Positions 17,197-24,941 of a stretch of DNA of 64,000 nt are shown here, piece after piece. The position numbers and the translations under genes were made by a program. How positions within the stretch are numbered: position 1 is the stretch's first letter; every line of letters begins with the position of its first letter. Below the pieces are notes generated by a model, which was not told the DNA's origin, ran no database searches, and was given only the letters and a program-made list of their open reading frames with translations. Source of the stretch: DASUXY01 sp035301985 (lineage in GTDB: Bacteria > Bacillota > Bacilli > Bacillales > Amphibacillaceae); contig DATGTE010000008.1 of NCBI GenBank assembly GCA_035301985.1, positions 1 to 64,000 on the forward strand, read 5' to 3'.

Positions 17197-18730
17197 GATT
17201 TTTGACACGACCCTTAGAGATGGCGAGCAATCCCCAGGAGTGAATTTGAATGCTCTTGAGAAATTGGAAATCGCCAAACAACTTGAGCGTTTTGGAGTGG
17301 ACCGGATGGAAGCGGGATTCCCCGCTTCCTCCAAAGGGGATTTTGAAGCGGTAAAAATGATCGCTGAAACAATTAAAAATACATCCGTAACGGGGCTTTC
17401 AAGAGCTGTGAAATCGGACATTGATATTGCCTGGGATGCCTTAAAAGAAGCAGAAGACCCATGCCTCCATCTCTTTATCGCAACATCACCGATTCATATG
17501 TCTTATAAATTGAAGAAAACGCCTGAAGAAGTGATTGAAACAGCTGTGGAAACAGTTGCCTATGCGAAAGAAAAGTTTTCCCAAATTGAATGGTCTGCAG
17601 AGGATGCTTCTCGATCAGATTTAAACTTTTTGGCGGAAATAATTGAAAAAGTGATTGATGCAGGTGCGACCGTCATTAACTTGCCTGATACCGTCGGTTA
17701 TGCAACTCCTGAAGAATATGGAAACATGTTTCGTTTTATAAAAGAAAATGTTCCAAATATTGATCAAGCGAGTTTATCGTGTCATTGTCACAACGACTTA
17801 GGAATGGCAGTAGCAAACTCAATCGCCGCTGTTGAAAACGGTGCAACACAAATCGAAGGAACCATCAATGGAATTGGTGAACGGGCCGGTAATGCTTCTC
17901 TAGAGGAAGTAGCCGTCGCCTTAAAAATCCGCTCTGATTTTTATCCATATACAACGGGACTACATTTAAAGGAAATCAAACGAACGAGTGATCTCGTATC
18001 GAAGTTAACAGGAATGTATGTGCAAGCAAATAAAGCAGTGATTGGTCGTAATGCATTTGCCCATGAATCAGGCATTCATCAAGATGGTGTATTAAAGCAT
18101 AAAGAAACATATGAAATTATTACACCGGAGATGGTAGGCGTTAGCTCCAACAACTTATTTCTAGGTAAACATTCGGGCCGTCATGCGTTTAAAGAAAAAG
18201 TAAAAGAAATGGGTTATGAATTATCCGAGGAAAAATTGAGGGAAGCTTTCAATGCTTTCAAAATGTTGACAGATCGTAAAAAAGAAGTGACGGATGATGA
18301 TTTGTTTACCCTGTTAATGGATGTACAAACCGATACAACTGCCATTCACAAGTATGAACTCGACATGTTCCAAGTCCAGTATGGAACATCAAATATTCCG
18401 ACGGCAACCGTTTCGTTGCAAACACCAAAAGGTAAATCGGTGCAATCAGCATGTACGGGTCAAGGAAGTGTTGAAGCACTGTATAACACATTGGATCAAT
18501 TAATTGAAGAAGAATTGCAACTTCTTGACTATCAGTTGAATTCTGTCGGCAGTGGAAAAGATGCCTTAGCAGAATCCCACGTTCAACTGAAGGTAAACGG
18601 AACAACTGTTAATGGTAGAGGAGCGGCTCAAGATGTATTGGAAGCATCAGGTAGTGCTTTTTTAAATGCGGTTAACCGATATATTGTTCAACAAAATACC
18701 GTTCAACAAAAAGAGCTCATCAAAAATTGA
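17183..18730 (+). CDS. leuA: 2-Isopropylmalate synthase
   Basis: A 515-residue enzyme, first committed step to leucine. The N-terminal TIM barrel begins with FDTTLRDGEQSPGVNL, HCHNDLGMAVANS holds metal ligands, and NGIGERAGN is diagnostic. The C-terminal half is the LeuA regulatory domain, so leucine feedback is expected. Its start lies inside the end of ilvC with an AAAGGATG-type site. It ends 88 bases before leuB. Confidence 0.96.
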   Translation: MSQIKIFDTTLRDGEQSPGVNLNALEKLEIAKQLERFGVDRMEAGFPASSKGDFEAVKMIAETIKNTSVTGLSRAVKSDIDIAWDALKEAEDPCLHLFIATSPIHMSYKLKKTPEEVIETAVETVAYAKEKFSQIEWSAEDASRSDLNFLAEIIEKVIDAGATVINLPDTVGYATPEEYGNMFRFIKENVPNIDQASLSCHCHNDLGMAVANSIAAVENGATQIEGTINGIGERAGNASLEEVAVALKIRSDFYPYTTGLHLKEIKRTSDLVSKLTGMYVQANKAVIGRNAFAHESGIHQDGVLKHKETYEIITPEMVGVSSNNLFLGKHSGRHAFKEKVKEMGYELSEEKLREAFNAFKMLTDRKKEVTDDDLFTLLMDVQTDTTAIHKYELDMFQVQYGTSNIPTATVSLQTPKGKSVQSACTGQGSVEALYNTLDQLIEEELQLLDYQLNSVGSGKDALAESHVQLKVNGTTVNGRGAAQDVLEASGSAFLNAVNRYIVQQNTVQQKELIKN

Positions 18731-18818
18731 CCGAGATTGTCTGTGAATGGTAAAGAAGGATTTTTCTTTACCATTCACAACACTCAATAGCAACATTATT
18801 TTCATAGGAGGGAAAAGA

Positions 18819-19925
18819 ATGAGTAAGCAAATTGTTTTGTTGCCTGGTGATGGGATTGGCAAGGAAATTATGGAAGCGGCAAAAGTTGTTTTACGGGCGA
18901 TTAGTAACGAATATGGGCATCGTTTTACGTTCCATGAGCACGCCATTGGCGGAGATGCAATTGATCGTTACGGTGTACCACTTCCGCAACAAACAGTAGA
19001 AGCGTGTCAGCGTGCAGATGCTATTTTGCTCGGTGCTGTTGGGGGACCACAGTGGAATTCATATCCTGCACATCATCGTCCTGAACGAGGCTTATTAGGC
19101 ATTCGGAAAGAAATGAAGTTGTTTGCTAATTTACGGCCTATTAAAGGATGTAATCCGTTATTACCCGCATCTCCATTGAAAGAATCTGTGATTAAAAATA
19201 GTGATATACTCATCATTCGCGAGTTGACGGGCGGGCTATATTTTGGCGAACCGAGTGAACGGCGCGAAAATGGTAACGCAGTAGTCGATACACTCTATTA
19301 TCGTCGCGATGAGATGGAGCGCATTATTGATACAGCTTTTCAAAATGCAAGTCAACGCAAAAAACATTTGACTTCTGTAGACAAAGCGAATGTGCTTGAG
19401 TCGAGTCGATTGTGGCGAGAAATTGTTGAAGAGAAGAGTCATGATTATCCTGACGTAACCGTTGAACATTTACTCGTTGATGCCGCCGCTATGAAATTAA
19501 TTACACAACCGAATGCTTTTGATGTTCTCGTTACTGAGAATTTGTTCGGCGACATTTTAAGTGATGAAGCATCTGTGTTAACAGGCTCCTTAGGCATGCT
19601 TCCATCTGCAAGTATGCGTGCAGACGGTGTAGGGTTGTATGAACCTGTTCATGGATCAGCTCCAGATATTGCTGGAAAAGGAATTGCCAATCCTTTAGGA
19701 ATGATTTTATCGACGGCAATGATGCTCAGATATTCGTTTCAAATGGAAGAAGAAGCTACAGAAATTGAGGGAGCGGTCGATCACGTTCTTGAACTCGGTT
19801 ATCATACGCCCGATCTATTGATCTCCGAAGGTAAACAAGTAGGGACGGAGGAAATGACCGAACTCATCGTCGATCATCTGACTGTAAAGAGTATTCGTGA
19901 TAGCATTTGTAGTATTTACGTTTAG
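18819..19925 (+). CDS. leuB: 3-Isopropylmalate dehydrogenase
   Basis: A 368-residue NAD-dependent decarboxylating dehydrogenase. LLPGDGIGKEIM, RELTGGLYFGEP and VHGSAPDIAGKGIANP are family signatures. GGAGGG precedes ATG 18819 by seven bases. The in-frame ATG at 18747 would add a 24-residue extension without a ribosome site and is rejected. Leucine branch, cytoplasmic. Confidence 0.96.
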   Translation: MSKQIVLLPGDGIGKEIMEAAKVVLRAISNEYGHRFTFHEHAIGGDAIDRYGVPLPQQTVEACQRADAILLGAVGGPQWNSYPAHHRPERGLLGIRKEMKLFANLRPIKGCNPLLPASPLKESVIKNSDILIIRELTGGLYFGEPSERRENGNAVVDTLYYRRDEMERIIDTAFQNASQRKKHLTSVDKANVLESSRLWREIVEEKSHDYPDVTVEHLLVDAAAMKLITQPNAFDVLVTENLFGDILSDEASVLTGSLGMLPSASMRADGVGLYEPVHGSAPDIAGKGIANPLGMILSTAMMLRYSFQMEEEATEIEGAVDHVLELGYHTPDLLISEGKQVGTEEMTELIVDHLTVKSIRDSICSIYV

Positions 19926-19939
19926 TGAGGAGGTAAAAC

Positions 19940-21346
19940 ATGAAGAATCCTAAAACGATTATTGAAAAAATTTGGGATCAACATGTCGTCCATCAAGAAG
20001 AAGGAAAACCCGATTTACTATATATTGACTTGCATTTAGTTCATGAAGTCACTTCACCGCAAGCATTTGAAGGATTACGCATGAATAATCGTAAAGTTCG
20101 ACGCCCCGACTTGACCTTTGCTACTGTCGATCATAATGTACCAACGAGAAATCGTGACGTTATTCAAGATGAAATTGCCAAAAAACAGATGGAAACCTTA
20201 AAAAATAATTGCGAATCCTATGGTATCCCACTGGCTGATATGTTCCATCCAGACCAAGGAATCGTTCACGTAATCGGCCCGCAATTAGGCCTTACTCAAC
20301 CGGGTAAGACCATTGTCTGTGGAGATAGTCATACGTCGACACACGGAGCATTTGGTGCGATTGCTTTTGGAATCGGAACAAGTGAAGTTGAACACGTCTT
20401 AGCGACACAAACATTATGGCAAGAACGACCAAAAACATTAAATGTTCATGTCGAAGGTGATCTCGCTCCTGGAGTGACGGCAAAGGACCTTATTTTAGCG
20501 ATTATTGCAAAATTTGGCATAAAGTTTGGAACAGGTCACATTATTGAATACACAGGCGAAGCCATTCGTAACTTGTCAATGGAAGGTCGAATGACAGTTT
20601 GTAACATGTCCATTGAAGGCGGAGCTAGAGCTGGATTAATCAGTCCGGATGAAAAAACGATTGAATATTTGCGTAATCGAGAACATGTTCCTCAAGGAGA
20701 GGCGTTTGATCAGCTTGCCGAACAATGGCTCGAATTAGCGACAGATGAAGGAGCTGTTTATGATCAACAGTTGACGATCAACGCTCGAGAAGTTGAACCA
20801 CAAGTAACTTGGGGGACGAATCCAGGGATGTGTGTCCCAGTTAGTGGTACTACACCGAGCTTACAAGATGTGGAGCACAAAGAAGATGTACAACGAGCGC
20901 TTGAATACATGGGGCTTGAAGAAAAACAGGCGATTACGTCTATTGAAATCGACCACGTCTTTATCGGTTCCTGTACGAATTCACGATTGAGCGATTTACA
21001 AAAAGCAGCAGCAATTGTAAAAGGGAAAAAAGTAAACGAAGGCGTTCGTGCAATCGTCGTCCCAGGTTCATATCAGGTGAAGATGGACGCAGAAAAAGAG
21101 GGACTCGATACGATTTTTAAACAAGCTGGTTTTGAGTGGCGCGATGCAGGTTGTAGTATGTGTTTAGCGATGAACGATGACATCGTCCCACCGGGAGGCC
21201 GATGTGCATCCACATCGAACCGAAACTTTGAAGGTAGACAAGGAAATGGAGCTCGCACCCACTTAGTTAGTCCGGAAATGGCAGCAGCAGCCGCGATTGA
21301 AGGTCGGTTTGTTGACGTACGAACGTATGCCAGTGTGTTCAACTAA
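19940..21346 (+). CDS. leuC: 3-Isopropylmalate dehydratase large subunit
   Basis: A 468-residue aconitase-family subunit. The [4Fe-4S] cysteines are in FIGSCTNSR and DAGCSMCLAMN. GDSHTSTHGAFGA is the substrate loop. It works with LeuD to isomerise 2- to 3-isopropylmalate. AGGAGG is eight bases before the ATG, and only 14 bases separate it from leuB. Confidence 0.97.
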   Translation: MKNPKTIIEKIWDQHVVHQEEGKPDLLYIDLHLVHEVTSPQAFEGLRMNNRKVRRPDLTFATVDHNVPTRNRDVIQDEIAKKQMETLKNNCESYGIPLADMFHPDQGIVHVIGPQLGLTQPGKTIVCGDSHTSTHGAFGAIAFGIGTSEVEHVLATQTLWQERPKTLNVHVEGDLAPGVTAKDLILAIIAKFGIKFGTGHIIEYTGEAIRNLSMEGRMTVCNMSIEGGARAGLISPDEKTIEYLRNREHVPQGEAFDQLAEQWLELATDEGAVYDQQLTINAREVEPQVTWGTNPGMCVPVSGTTPSLQDVEHKEDVQRALEYMGLEEKQAITSIEIDHVFIGSCTNSRLSDLQKAAAIVKGKKVNEGVRAIVVPGSYQVKMDAEKEGLDTIFKQAGFEWRDAGCSMCLAMNDDIVPPGGRCASTSNRNFEGRQGNGARTHLVSPEMAAAAAIEGRFVDVRTYASVFN

Positions 21347-21387
21347 AAACGATAAATAACATGATTATAAGACGAGGAGGTGACCGT

Positions 21388-21972
21388 ATGGAAGCCATTC
21401 AAGTGCATAAGGGTTTCGTTTATCCATTAAATCGGTCTAATGTGGATACAGACCAGATTATTCCTAAACAATTTCTGAAACGAATTGAGCGAACAGGATT
21501 TGGTCAATTTTTGTTTTACCATTGGCGATTTGATGATCAAGGACAAAAACGACCAGATTTCAATTTAAATGATGAGAAATACGAAGGGGCTACGATTTTG
21601 TTAGCTGGGGAAAATTTCGGCTGTGGTTCTTCACGAGAACATGCACCATGGGCATTGCTCGATTATGGATTTCGAGTAATCATTGCTCCAAGCTTTGCAG
21701 ATATTTTTTATAATAACGCTTTAAAAAATGGAATTATCCCGATTAAAATGGATGCTCCGCAACTAAATGAATGGATGAAAGAAGCAGAGGAAAATAGTCT
21801 CACACTATCGATCGATCTAAAGAAAAAACAAATTACACAAATGGATGGAAAAGTAGTGTCTTTTGATATCCCAGCCTACCATCAGGAAAAGTTACTCAAC
21901 GGTTGGGACGATATTGCGTTAACTCTACACCACGAAGATAAAATCAAAGCTTATGAAACTAATGGTAGATAA
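21388..21972 (+). CDS. leuD: 3-Isopropylmalate dehydratase small subunit
   Basis: A 194-residue swivel domain subunit. NVDTDQIIPKQFLK and GENFGCGSSREHAPWAL are diagnostic. The ATG at 21388 follows GGAGGTG by six bases, whereas the ATG at 21361 has no ribosome site. Forms the LeuCD dehydratase. Confidence 0.96.
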   Translation: MEAIQVHKGFVYPLNRSNVDTDQIIPKQFLKRIERTGFGQFLFYHWRFDDQGQKRPDFNLNDEKYEGATILLAGENFGCGSSREHAPWALLDYGFRVIIAPSFADIFYNNALKNGIIPIKMDAPQLNEWMKEAEENSLTLSIDLKKKQITQMDGKVVSFDIPAYHQEKLLNGWDDIALTLHHEDKIKAYETNGR

Positions 21973-22014
21973 TTCAAACAATCAAGGGTATGATAAATAT
22001 AAGAGTATATTTGA

Positions 22015-23022
22015 ATGAATGGGGAGAGTGGATCGCTTGGGAATTTACTAACAGGAGAAAGGGTGCACACAGCATTGGGCAGGCTACGGCCAATTGTCCA
22101 TCGCACCCCGTTATTAACATCAGAAACTACAAACCGTTTAGTTGGAAAAAATGTTTATTTCAAGTTAGAAAACCAACAAAAAACTGGGGCTTTCAAGTTC
22201 AGAGGAGCTACGTTTAAACTCATGCAATTGAGAAAATCACAGTTGAAGAGGGGTGTGATTACAGCTTCAGCTGGAAATCATGCACAAGGGGTTGCGTACG
22301 CTGCTACTAAATTAGATACAAAAGCAACAATCTTTATGCCAGAGGATACACCTGATGCTAAAGTGGAGGCGACAAAAAATTATGGAGCAGAAGTTGTTCT
22401 CACTGGCGAAACATTTCAGGAAGCATACGAAGCATCACTCCAAAAGCAAAAACTTACAGGAGCTGTATATGTCCATCCCTTTGATGATTATGATGTAATG
22501 GCTGGTCAAGGAACGATTGCCCTTGAACTCTTACGTCAAGAGGATCGAATTGATACCATCATCGTTCCAATTGGCGGAGGTGGTTTAATCAGTGGTATCG
22601 CTGTCGCTGCCAAGCACGTCAATCGAAATATGCAAATTATCGGTGTGCAGGCGGAAAGCGCAGCAGCCGTACATGATAGTTTTCATGAGCATACGGTAAA
22701 AATATGTGATAGCGTCGCGACCATAGCAGAAGGAATTGCCGTAAAAGAGCCAGGAAAACAGACATTACCCATTATTAACGAGTATGTCGATGATATCGTC
22801 ACCGTAACGGATGACCAAATTGCTTCTGCCATCATCTATATGTTAGAACGAAACAAGACACTAGTAGAGGGCGCAGGTGCCGCAGCTTTAGCAGCGCTAT
22901 TCGCCTATCACGAAGAAATAGATTCTAGCCATTGTGGTGTCATTGTTAGTGGCGGTAACATGGACATCAGTATGATGACCACCATTCAACAACTCGCACA
23001 AAGATCGGCAGTTCTCATTTAA
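22015..23022 (+). CDS. ilvA: Threonine deaminase, short form without regulatory domain
   Basis: A PLP enzyme making 2-oxobutyrate from threonine for isoleucine. The PLP lysine is K61 in GAFKFRGA and the phosphate loop is PIGGGGLISG. The protein ends at 335 residues, right after the catalytic fold, so the C-terminal ACT-like domain of classical IlvA (about 420 residues or more) is missing. It resembles the TdcB length class. Position as last gene of ilv-leu supports a biosynthetic role. ATG 22015 has only a weak ribosome site. GTG 22063 would remove N-terminal residues expected for the fold. Confidence 0.9.
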   Translation: MNGESGSLGNLLTGERVHTALGRLRPIVHRTPLLTSETTNRLVGKNVYFKLENQQKTGAFKFRGATFKLMQLRKSQLKRGVITASAGNHAQGVAYAATKLDTKATIFMPEDTPDAKVEATKNYGAEVVLTGETFQEAYEASLQKQKLTGAVYVHPFDDYDVMAGQGTIALELLRQEDRIDTIIVPIGGGGLISGIAVAAKHVNRNMQIIGVQAESAAAVHDSFHEHTVKICDSVATIAEGIAVKEPGKQTLPIINEYVDDIVTVTDDQIASAIIYMLERNKTLVEGAGAAALAALFAYHEEIDSSHCGVIVSGGNMDISMMTTIQQLAQRSAVLI

Positions 23023-23067
23023 GGAAATGGTGAACTATACAAGCTCGCTCGAAAAAGTTAACAGATT

Positions 23068-23108
23068 GATAGCGATTCTTCACTGTGTAAAGAATCGCTA
23101 TCTTTTTT
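23068..23108 (+). terminator. Terminator of the ilv-leu operon
   Basis: GATAGCGATTCTT and AAGAATCGCTATC form a 13-bp perfect stem followed by TTTTTT. A strong terminator that places ilvA inside the operon. Confidence 0.92.
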
Positions 23109-23275
23109 ATGTGCACGGATCTATTGAAGATGTTTTTGTTTTTTTACAATGAGAAATGTATAATACGAATAGATTCGTTTATGAATCCATGAATTTGTAC
23201 GGGATGAAAATGATTGAATGATATGCATAATAGGTCATGGGGCCAACTGACCAACCATGTGAGGGGGGATTCATT

Positions 23276-23698
23276 ATGGAAAAGGTTAAGGAAAATATCA
23301 TGTTGTTTATATGGGGCATTACATTGATTGCCGTTTTTGGAAGTATCTTTTTTTCTGAAATACTTGGATTTACTCCTTGTGAATATTGTTGGTACCAACG
23401 TGTTTTAATGTATCCCCTCGTCATTATTTATGGGACAGCGATATTAAAAAATAATATATCCATCGCTTTACCTGGTTTAATTTTGAGTGGAATCGGTTTT
23501 TGTGTGTCAACCTATCATTATCTTGTTCAAAAGCTACCCGCCTTTCAAGAAGTCGGTGGGTCGTGTGGCGATTTACCTTGTCATTTACAATACGTCAATT
23601 ATTTTGGCTTTATAACCATTCCATTTCTCGCAGGGATAGCATTTTTAATCATCTTTGTAACCCATCTCATCGTACTTCGCCTAGAAAGGAGGAAATAA
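23276..23698 (+). CDS. bdbC: Disulfide oxidoreductase BdbC (DsbB-like)
   Basis: A 140-residue membrane protein with four hydrophobic segments. The first periplasm-side-type pair is C35-EY-C38 in CEYCWYQR, the second is C97 and C102 in CGDLPC. It reoxidises a thiol oxidase partner and passes electrons to quinone. GAGGGGGG lies seven bases before ATG 23276. The next gene starts three bases after its stop and probably encodes the partner. Confidence 0.93.
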   Translation: MEKVKENIMLFIWGITLIAVFGSIFFSEILGFTPCEYCWYQRVLMYPLVIIYGTAILKNNISIALPGLILSGIGFCVSTYHYLVQKLPAFQEVGGSCGDLPCHLQYVNYFGFITIPFLAGIAFLIIFVTHLIVLRLERRK

Positions 23699-23701
23699 TC
23701 G

Positions 23702-24166
23702 ATGCAAAAAAAGATGCTTGCCATCATCGGTGTAGTTGTATTGTTGTTCATCGGGTTGTTTATTGCCAACAATTACAAAAATAAAGAAGCAATTGAAGAT
23801 AACGAGTATGAAAAAGAAAATTTAAAACAAGAAACGATTGATCAAATAGATGATCCTTTGTATGGAAATCAAATTGTGCCAGAAGATTTAAACGAAAAAA
23901 TTGCAAGTGGCGAGGCAGTAACGGTTTATTTTTATAGCCCGAGATGTGTGTATTGTCAACGGACCACGCCGGTACTCGTTCCGCTTACAGAAGAGTTGAA
24001 TATTGATATGAAAAAGTTAAATCTTCTAGAGTTTAAAGATGAGTGGGATATTGAGTCAACCCCGACGCTTGTCCATTATGAAGATGGAGAAGAAGTTGCT
24101 CGAATCGTAGGTGAAAAGACAGAAGAAGAATTTAAGCAATTTTTGGAGGAGCATGTATTAGATTGA
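23702..24166 (+). CDS. Membrane-anchored thioredoxin-fold protein, likely BdbC partner
   Basis: A 154-residue protein with one N-terminal membrane anchor (residues 5-22), an acidic linker, then a thioredoxin fold with CVYC at 82-85 and the cis-proline in ESTPTLVHY. The redox domain faces outside. It is smaller than BdbD, closer to BdbA-like or thioredoxin-like partners. Three bases separate it from bdbC, so the two are one unit that probably makes disulfides in exported proteins. Confidence 0.85.
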   Translation: MQKKMLAIIGVVVLLFIGLFIANNYKNKEAIEDNEYEKENLKQETIDQIDDPLYGNQIVPEDLNEKIASGEAVTVYFYSPRCVYCQRTTPVLVPLTEELNIDMKKLNLLEFKDEWDIESTPTLVHYEDGEEVARIVGEKTEEEFKQFLEEHVLD

Positions 24167-24187
24167 CAATACTCGCATAATCATATG

Positions 24188-24222
24188 AAAGCCTCTAGTT
24201 ATGGAACTGGAGGCTTTTTTTA
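24188..24222 (+). terminator. Terminator of the bdbC operon
   Basis: AAGCCTCTAGTT pairs with AACTGGAGGCTT (one wobble) around ATGG, followed by a T-run. Confidence 0.88.
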
Positions 24223-24260
24223 TGACGACTAGGAGATGGAGTGACGATTGGCGTCTCGTT

Positions 24261-24767
24261 TTACTCCTCTTCTTCATCAGAATTATACATATGATAGCTC
24301 ATTAAAAAGGGACGGTCGGCAAAGTAAGCAGGGGGTTTGACAGATGATTTTTTGTGTGCTTCACTAAATTGTTCGGAATTTTTCCAGTTTTCATAGTCAA
24401 CTTTTCGTCGCCATTGCGTAAAAACGATATAGGTGTTTCCTTTGTGAGGCTTTAGTAAACGAAATGCTTGAAATCCAGGCATTGCATCTACTGCATGCTG
24501 ACGCTTCTTAAATCGTTCTTCAAAAACAGGCCTTCCTTCTTCAGTTACAGGAATGTTGTTCATCACAACAAAACCATCTTCTTGCAGTTCACCTGTATGA
24601 ATTAATACATCATAAGCTCTTCCAGAAACGAAAACATTTTTCACATTTCCTTCGTAATAAGCTAATGTGCTTGATGGGCTTGTCATTAAATGAAAGTGAA
24701 GGTTCGGATGTTGATCATTCAATTTTAAAAGGAAATCGACTGTTCCATTTGTCATATATGCTTTCAT
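24261..24767 (-). CDS. hmoB: Heme-degrading monooxygenase HmoB
   Basis: A 168-residue protein. The C-terminal antibiotic-biosynthesis-monooxygenase (ABM) domain contains FVVMNNIPVTEEGRPVFEERFKKR and the motif NWKNSEQFSEAHK. The N-terminal part is specific to the HmoB/YhgC group. HmoB opens heme to release iron. Ribosome site AAGGAGAATGCAAG lies before ATG 24767. The same gene is found next to pbpF and hemEHY in B. subtilis. Confidence 0.9.
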   Translation of the reverse strand: MKAYMTNGTVDFLLKLNDQHPNLHFHLMTSPSSTLAYYEGNVKNVFVSGRAYDVLIHTGELQEDGFVVMNNIPVTEEGRPVFEERFKKRQHAVDAMPGFQAFRLLKPHKGNTYIVFTQWRRKVDYENWKNSEQFSEAHKKSSVKPPAYFADRPFLMSYHMYNSDEEEE

Positions 24768-24941
24768 CTTGCATTCTCCTTTTGTTAACTCTTGTTTCCA
24801 TCATATCCTATTTGAGCCTACTTTCGTCAAGGATTTCAGTCATTTAACAGAAGAGATGGGCAATCATCAATCGATCAATTGTTTGCTTACGCAATATTTG
24901 TCGTATAATAGAATAAATCATAGATTGTTGGAGGTTCATCC

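Noticed and set aside
21990..22217. 75-codon frame overlapping the start of ilvA
   Set aside because: It duplicates ilvA N-terminal DNA in another frame with no family likeness. A frameshift is not needed because ilvA is intact from ATG 22015.
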